A stretch of DNA of 64,000 nucleotides from Blastomyces gilchristii SLH14081 (taxonomy: Eukaryota > Ascomycota > Eurotiomycetes > Onygenales > Ajellomycetaceae): assembly GCF_000003855.2 (NCBI RefSeq), contig NW_003101673.1, positions 1,007,900 to 1,071,899 of the forward strand. Direction: 5' to 3'. Position numbers and translations under genes: made by a program. The notes beneath the pieces were generated by a model. The model searched no databases. It had not been told where the DNA came from and saw only the letters and a program-made list of their open reading frames with translations. Below are positions 57,112 to 64,000 of this stretch, piece after piece (position 1 is the first letter of the stretch; the number at the start of each line of letters is the position of its first letter).

Positions 57112-59329
57112 CTGTTTTTAATTCTTTGTAAGAATATTATGTAAAACTCAGAGAAAAACATCTTACTTTTTCAAGAGAAGTAAAAAACTATTTCTAAGAT
57201 CTTTTTTTTACATTAACTACTACAGAAGAATGAGATAAAGACTGCTAAGATATGCACTACTGTATACTCTTTATCAAGACTTTCCCTCTTCAGAGTCTTG
57301 ATATTATAGAGAATATAAGTCTGTTTCTATATAATAATATAAATATTGTCAGTGAGAGGTAGAGGAACTGATTATTTATATCTTAAAATAAATGACTTTG
57401 TTAATGATTATATCAATATAGAGTTAATTCTTAAATTCAATAGAAATCTAGTGTTGCTGTTCTCAATCTCTTGCAGAATCTATTGAATATTGAGATATTA
57501 AAACTAGATTTAATATATCTCACTGTGCAGGGATCAAAGGCTCAGTCAGATCTTGAGATATACTGAATTTATAGTTGTTAACATGCTGTTGACTTGTTCT
57601 GTTGACTCATTGTCTGCTGATTATGTATTGAATACTGTTACCAAGGTATCTTTTTGTATTATTCTATTAGAGATGAGTCGGATTGAGAGAGATGATACAA
57701 GAATAAGACTTAGTGTTAATGTCTAGATACACTGAAGATAGACAGAGTATTTATGAAAATTGTACTTCAGAACTGTTCATTGATTATATACTTGATATTA
57801 TTGCTGAGATATCTTTTTGAATTTTTCTGCTGAGAATGAGCCAGGTTGAGAAGGGTGATACAAGAGTGAGACTTGACATTGATGTTTTAAAACATCAAAG
57901 ATGAACAGGGTTTTCACAGAGATCACTTCTCAGATATCTTCACAATTACAGATCAGAGATCTTTCAAAATTAAGAAGATTGATGCATATGACTAGGTCTC
58001 TTCACAATACAATTTGTATGGCAATTTGGCCCGGGGTTGTGGTGTGGTAGAGAAGAATGAGGGATAATCTCACACAGAAGTTTTGAACAACATCTGGTTC
58101 ATGTTTGGCTGAATAACTCCATCATCACACAGAGTATGCAGTCAGTGATGGGGTCAAAATGCTTGTATGATTGAGAGCTTTTCAATGAATCTATCAGCGG
58201 GTTCTTATTTAAAAAATTGAGCAAGTTCATGATGAAGTGATTGAGTAATATACTGTCTGTTTTTAATTCTTTATAAGAATATTATATAAAACTCAGAGAA
58301 CAACATCTTACTTTTTCAAGAGAAGTAAAAAACTAATTCTAAGATCTTTTTTTTTTTTGCATTAACTGCTGCAGAAGAATAAGATAGAAACTGCTAAGAT
58401 ATATACTACTATATACTCTCTATCAAGACTTTCCCTCTTCAGAGTCTTGATATTATAGAGAATATAACCCTGTTTCTATATAATAATATAAATATTATCA
58501 GCAGGATGTAGAGGAACTGGTTATTTATATCTCAAAATAGAAGACTTTGTCAATGATTATATTAATATAGAGTTAATTCTTAAATTCAATAGAAATCTAG
58601 TATTACTGTTCTCAATCTCTTGCAGAATCTATTGAATATTGAGATATTAAAACTAGATTTAATATATCTCACTGTGCAGGGATCAAAGGCTCAGTCAGAC
58701 CTTGAGATATACTGATTTTATACTTGTCATGTCTGCTGATTATGTATTGAATACAGTTGCTGAGGTATCTTTTTGTATTTTTCTGCTGGGGATGAGCCAG
58801 ATTGAAAGAGGCGGTACGAGGGTGAGACTTGGTGTTGATGTCTTGATACACCAAAGATAGACAGAGTCTTCGCGGAGTTGCCGAGGTATCTTTTTGTATT
58901 TTTCTGCCGGAGATGGGCCAGATTGAGAAGGGCGGTACGTGGGTGGGACTTGGTGTTGATGTTTTGAAACATTAAAGATAGACAGGGTTTTCGCAGAAGT
59001 TGCTTCTCAGATATCTTCACAATTATAGATCAGGGATCTTCCAAAATCAAGAAGATTAGCACATATGGCTAGGTCTCCTCATCTTATAATTTGTATGGCA
59101 ATTTGGCCTGGGGTTGTGATGTGATAGGGGTGAACAGGGGATAATCCCACACAGGAGTTTTGAACAACATCTGGTTCACATTTGACTGGATAACTCCACC
59201 ACCACACGGGGTATGCGGTCGGCGATGGGGTCAAAATGCTCATATGATCAAGGACTTTTTGATGAATCTATCAGCAGGTTCTTATTCAAAAAATTGAGCA
59301 AGTTCATAATAGAGCGCTGTCACAGAATC
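57112..59329 (-). repeat. Two tandem 5' monomers of LINE1
   Basis: Two units in direct repeat, 57112-58256 and 58257-59329 (period 1145; the outer one is the 5' end of the element). Each contains the CpG-rich block seen in 37419-38220, including stretches that read CTTTTTGTATTTTTCTGC. The outer unit (58257-59329) has two such blocks with CpG near 58810 and 58860-58950. Confidence 0.82.
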
Positions 59330-59340
59330 TTGAAATTATA

Positions 59341-60235
59341 ATAATAATAAATAGCTGATATGCATGCCACTTAGTAACATTAATACAAGAATATTTAATA
59401 ATTATCTCAATAAGAAATCTCTGCACAGACAATTTCAACACTGACAGAATTAAATATAAATATAATATAAATACTGAAGAAATACTTAAATACTTCTATA
59501 TATTTTAATACTTCTAATCTCACTCTCTACTCATCATAAAGATTGAAAATGCTTATGAAACTGAGTGTAGATGAAGATGTTATTGATTTTCTAATTAATC
59601 AAGATTAATATATTAATGAATAATTAAAGAACTATATGAAACAGAAGTTTTATTCATGAATAAAAGTATGTGAATCAGTATTGTAAATATCTGATAATAT
59701 TTTCAAACATCTTGATATTCTGTTTTAAGACACTGTTATATAAAAGAAAGTATTAGATTGATTACAGAGTATTTAATAGAGAAATACTTCTCTTATAATA
59801 TTCATTTCTGACTTTGATATCAAGATTCTAGAAGCAGATAATCAATCTTGAGAGAATTGAATGAAGATTAGCATACCTAAGAAGACATTAACTTTTAAAC
59901 TCTTACAGACACTTATAAGTATAAATAAAGATCTAACTTATAAAGGCTTCTGCATACAACTTCAGATATTGAATAATTATCTTATTAAGCTTAAGAGTAT
60001 ACAGAATAGTGATAGAAGATATTACATCTCAGTTACTTATACATCTGCACTAAAGAATAACAATAATAATACAGATGTTATGAACTGAGTAGACTTGAAT
60101 ATCTATATATAAGCAAGAGTCTTCACTATCTGAACAGACTTCTGAGTTTCTGAGATCACTTTCAAAGAAGTCACTGACTGACATTAATATAAAGTATGCA
60201 TTAATTATTATTAATCAGAACATATCACTTTTAAC
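59341..60235 (+). pseudogene. Element F gag middle (decayed)
   Basis: Continues gag from 39594. The capsid-like part is readable at 59861-60088 (TFKLLQTLISINKDLTYKGF). Ends at the hAT derivative (duplication CTTTTAAC, 60228-60235). Confidence 0.8.
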
Positions 60236-61130
60236 TAAACTGATTATATAATTATATCTGAGATCAGAATCAGAATTTTTAATAGTCTTATTATTAATTT
60301 AACTGATCTCATTACACAGTTTTAACATTAAATAGTGCCTCAGTGACTGAATGGTTAATGCAGTCACTCAGTAGCACCATGGCATGGGAAACCAAGGCGC
60401 GTGGGTTCGAAACCCGCAGGGAATACATTAAATTCAGAACTCAAGCACCTCAGATTTCTAATAAATACAGAGGTGTACAAATCACTTCAATGAATTGCTC
60501 TATATTCCTGAGCTGAGAAGTTATTATTGTATGTATTTAATTGTCACTTCTTTGTATTTTCCTATGTTCTTATTATCTTGACATGATCTTAACACCTGTA
60601 TTTCCTTCTGTATAACTAACACTTAACCTGTATTTAACATCATGCAAGGACTCATTATAAGCTCTGCTTGTATATAAGTATAATAAAAGAATAATAATAA
60701 TAATAATAATAATAACATTAAATAGTAGTCTTATACTATCTCAGTGAGACTTACTATCTACTCATATTACATTTTTCAAATGAGAACATAATTTTCACTT
60801 CTCAATTTAAATTATTTTTATTGCTTTGAATGACTTTAAATCTTATTTAAGTGTTATCAAAAAGTGTTACTTTTTAAAAAATTAAAAATAGTCTAAAAAA
60901 AACTTAAAATATCTAAAAATAGTAACTTTATACTAAGAATGAGACTAAATAAAATCAAATAAGATCACTTTCTTATTTTTTTCAAGTCATGATTTCATTT
61001 TAAGACCTGATATATAGTCACTTTACAGATGTTTTTAATAATTAGTCTCAGCAGAATTCACATCAAGAAATATATGAGATCAGATTAAATAAGATTAAAC
61101 TTGAAATTTATAATCTCAGTAATCAGTCTA
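60236..61130 (+). mobile_element. Non-autonomous hAT derivative carrying a SINE
   Basis: Starts TAAACTGATTATATAATT, decayed from TAGACTGACCGTGTGACC, and ends AATCAGTCTA. Duplication CTTTTAAC / CTTTCAAC (61131-61138). Without the SINE and its duplication it is 505 bp, as in the other copies. The most decayed member. Confidence 0.9.
60337..60713 (+). mobile_element. tRNA-derived SINE, copy 4
   Basis: 377 bp within the hAT derivative, exact 13-bp duplication AACATTAAATAGT (60324-60336, 60714-60726). Perfect B box GGGTTCGAAACCC. Long (AAT)n tail. Confidence 0.93.
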
Positions 61131-61138
61131 CTTTCAAC

Positions 61139-64000
61139 TGCTAATTAATCTATATATCTTCTCACTTAAGTGAAAGATCAGTATCTTCTCACTCAAGAGA
61201 AAGATCAGTACCTTCTCACTTAAAGAATGAATCAGTGTCTGTTTACATCAATTACATTATATTAGAGAAAGATTCAGAAGATAACTATAAGAATATCTTA
61301 ATAAAACAGGGAAAAGATTAGCTTCTATTCAAATTTATAAACAGAAGCTTGAAAAGGTTAAATGATAACAATTTAAAGAAAAGATAATAATGAATATAAT
61401 TCTTGTATCTACTGTGATAAATAACATGTATAATATGAAAGCTATGATAGATAGCAGTCTATGTTACTATGCAATGATTAAATCTTCAGCCTCAGTGGCC
61501 GAATGGTTAATGCGGCCACCTAGTAGCACTTTGGCGTGGGAAACCTAGGCATATGAGTTCGAAACCCGCAGGGAATACATTAAATCCGGAACTCAAGCAA
61601 CTCAGGTTTCTAATAAATACCGAGGTGTACAAATCGCTTCAACAAATCACTCTATGTTCCTGGGATGAGAAGTTATTATCGCATGTATTTAATTGTCACT
61701 TCTTTGTATTTTCTATATTCTTGTTATCTTGATGTGATCTCAACACCTGTATTTCCTCCTGTATAACCAACACTTGGCCTGTATTTAACATCACGCAAGG
61801 ACTCATCATAAGCTCCGCTTGCATATGAGTATAATGAAAGAATAATAATAATAATGATTAAATCTTCAGTTGTAAGATATTACAATCTTCAGTGTATTAT
61901 CTTATCAAGATCTTAAGTTCTCACAGAATTTGATAACTCAAAAGACATTTGTACTCATTACATAATAAAGTTGATTATAGATGTCAGAGAATATTAATAT
62001 GAAGATGTCTATACATATGAAGTTGATAATCTTAATTATAATCTTATGTTCAAACTTGTCTGATTATCTAAACAAGATATCTTATTAAACACTTGAAACA
62101 GAAGTTTGATATTCTCTAACAATGATAGAATTTATGAAGATGATATTTATATTATCATGAATCTCACACAGATCTCTGTCAACACTTATGAAATGCTCTG
62201 AAAAAGAAGTTACTGATAGAATTACTGACAAGATCACTGATAGTAGAACTATGTAACAATCTACTCTGTCAGTCTGATTAATATTAAAAAGTCTCTAGAA
62301 AAGTTATTCTATGTTACAATAACAGATTCTCATATAAAACTCTTTTAATAATATTATAAATATCTAGATATCTTCTGATAAGATAATAATGTTACAAATC
62401 TACCTCTCTTATGAGGTTCAGAAGTGAATCACAGTATTAAGTTAAAAAAGAAGAATGATAAAGACTCTGAATCATTATGAAACTCTCTTTATAACATGTT
62501 TTAAAATGAACTTCTTCTTCTTCAAAAGACACTTAATAATCTGTTAAATAAAGAATTCATATGTATTAGTAATTTCTCTACTGCAGCTTCTATTCTCTTT
62601 GCAAAGAAATCAGATGAAGAACTCTTATTCTGTGTAGACTATCAAGAATTGAACAGATTAGTAAAGAAAGACTGCTATTCTTTATCTCTTATCAATGAAA
62701 CTCTAGATCATATTAAACAAGCTCAATGATTTATAAAGTTAGATATTATTACTGTGTTTCATAAGATCTGTATCACTGAAGAAGATAAGTGACTTACAGT
62801 ATTTTAAACATGATATAATCTCTTTGAATGAGTAGTTACACTCTTCAGACTGGCTAACACTCTCAGTATATTTCAGAAGTATATTAACTGAGCACTCTGA
62901 GATTTCCTTAATAAATTTATATCTGCTTATCTCAATGATATTCTCATCTTCACTGATGAGTTCAGAAAAGAATATCAAGAACACATGTGAAGAGTATTAT
63001 AATAATTATAAGAAGTTAAACTATCAATAGACATTGATAAATGTGATTTTGAAGTCAAGAGTACAAAGTATCTAGGTTTTATCATAGAAGCTGATAAGAA
63101 GTTTCAAATGAATTCTGAGAAGATCTTTATCATTCTTGAATGAGAAGCTTCACATACTGTGAAGAGTATAAAAAGCTTCATCAGATTTGCTAACTTCTAT
63201 CAGTAATTTATATGAAACTTCTCAGATATTATGAGATCACTTACAGAGCTTATCAAGAAGAACTCAGTATTTCAGTGATTAAAGAACACTGAAGCTGCAT
63301 TTACATGAATAAAGAAGATATTCATTAATATCTCTCTGCTGATAACATTTAATTCTGATTATAAGATAGTTATGAAAGCTGATTTCTCTGACTATGTTAT
63401 AGAAGAAGCTATATTACAATATGATAATAAAGATATCTTATAATTATATACTTTCATATCTAAGAAACTAAGTTCTGCTGAATGTAATTATAAGATCTAT
63501 GATAAGAAACTTCTTACAATTATACACTATCTAGAAGAATGAAACTCTGAACTTTGAAGTATCTCTGAATTTGAGATAATCATAGATTATAAGAATTTTA
63601 AGCACTTTACAATCATCTGTAAACTTACTAAATAATAGATATAATGATCTGAGTTCTTAAGCTACTTTCATTTTATAATACACTACTGTTCTAACAGCTA
63701 GAACTTCATGACAGATACTCTCTTATAATGAGAGTAAGATATATCTTTCAATATAACAGATATCTGTTGAATGAACTGAGAATACTGACTCTTAGATCTG
63801 AAGATATTGACTGATCAAGATGAAACATCTTATAACACTATACATACTTCTTCAATTAGAATGCTCTCTCTTTAAACTGACACTGATATTAACATCTTCA
63901 CTTTTTCTACACTGAATGAACTGTGGCATATAACAGCTCAGACTGATAAACTTCTTCAGACTCTCACTGAAGTAGTATAATAAAAAGTATCTCAATTCTG
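61139..64000 (+). pseudogene. Element F gag end and pol (decayed, cut by window end)
   Basis: Gag zinc-knuckle end, then the protease-like start near 61391, split by SINE copy 5. RT keeps FCVDYQELNR intact at about 62628-62657 and has YLND at 62928-62939. RNase H follows to the end of the window. After removing insertions, Pol is -1 relative to Gag, as in A and C. The 81-codon minus-strand frame at 62739-62984 is an antisense shadow. Confidence 0.82.
61490..61853 (+). mobile_element. tRNA-derived SINE, copy 5, least decayed
   Basis: 364 bp, head CCTCAGTGGCCGAATGG, A box TGGTTAATGCGG, B box GAGTTCGAAACCC, tail AATAATAATAAT. Exact 16-bp duplication ATGATTAAATCTTCAG (61474-61489, 61854-61869). 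CpG-rich within decayed element F, so it is probably a recent arrival. Confidence 0.95.

Larger units (their letters stand above)
39595..59329 (-). mobile_element. LINE1: full-length Tad-like non-LTR retrotransposon, decayed
   Basis: Minus strand, 11-bp duplication TTGAAATTATA (39584-39594, 59330-59340). Own pieces: 59329-54988, 51575-51548, 44296-42591 and 42207-39595. Order in sense: two 5' monomers, ORF1 with zinc knuckle, ORF2 with endonuclease-RT-RNase H, 3' UTR with a hairpin, (TAA)n tail. About 9 kb without nested elements. Interrupted by SINE copy 3, element G and LINE2. Tad1 of Neurospora has the same ORF layout; the clade assignment is by domain order, not alignment. Confidence 0.87.
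38221..64000 (+). mobile_element. Gypsy element F (chromovirus), runs past the window end
   Basis: Own pieces: 38221-38576, 38852-38955, 39325-39594, 59341-60235, 61131-61489 and 61854-64000. Joined they follow the A/C order: LTR, primer site, leader, gag, protease, RT, RNase H. The 3' LTR is not in the window. It inserted into the LINE monomer after TAACT (38216-38220). All interruptions have matching target duplications. Confidence 0.85.

Noticed and set aside
1..64000. CRISPR arrays, bacterial operons, plasmid or phage features
   Set aside because: No spaced direct repeats of that kind, no ribosome-binding sites, and all coding traces are eukaryotic transposons or a fungal gene.
1..64000. 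Centromere identity
   Set aside because: Nested decayed transposons are compatible with a pericentromeric region, but also with any AT-rich compartment; nothing in the sequence decides.

Overview
This window is a dense nest of transposable elements from a filamentous fungus, most likely an ascomycete (Pezizomycotina). The grounds are LTR retrotransposons with chromodomain integrases, a Tad-like non-LTR element, heavy C-to-T / G-to-A decay resembling repeat-induced point mutation (RIP), and one intact gene of a fungal nuclease-kinase type. No species can be named. Most of the DNA is extremely AT-rich and almost free of CpG. I found no reverse transcriptase (RT) active site in the window with both aspartates intact.

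Left block (1-33872). A minus-strand chromodomain Ty3/gypsy element (B, 1105-33872) is the oldest visible layer. It is split by element A (1491-7212, +), a long hAT transposon (9658-16529) carrying two ~505-bp non-autonomous relatives, element C (16853-22600, +), and another ~505-bp hAT derivative (from 23508). That derivative was itself split by a second chromovirus type, D (23999-32642, minus). A tRNA-derived SINE then landed in the derivative's right end. Finally about 885 bp (31758-32642) was inverted, which cut D's 5' LTR, the SINE, the derivative's end and a piece of B's gag out of frame with their surroundings.

Gene island (about 34110-37420). A CpG-containing, unmutated stretch holds the only intact gene: an intronless 755-codon protein with an N-terminal coiled coil, a PD-(D/E)XK nuclease-like core and a C-terminal protein-kinase-like domain.

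Right block (37419-64000). A plus-strand fragment of a LINE 5' monomer (37419-38220) is interrupted by gypsy element F (38221 to beyond the window). F carries a young solo LTR (38577-38846), four of the five SINEs (one of them inside LINE1, one inside an hAT derivative) and a full-length Tad-like LINE on the minus strand (LINE1, 39595-59329). LINE1 has two 1145-bp-period 5' monomers, ORF1 with a zinc knuckle, and ORF2 with endonuclease, RT and RNase H. LINE1 is in turn split by a SINE, a third chromovirus (G, 44297-51547, +) and a 5'-truncated LINE2 (51576-54987). LINE2's 5' end is fused to a 747-bp tRNA-like module and its body carries another hAT derivative.

The boundaries are well supported because target-site duplications (TSDs) fit each class: 5 bp for LTR elements, 8 bp for hAT, 10-16 bp for SINE/LINE. 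Mismatches within duplications are mostly C/T or G/A, as expected if decay followed insertion. The A/B/C/F family shows an 11-nt self-priming site that covaries with its LTR, and Gag and Pol in a conserved -1 frame relation.
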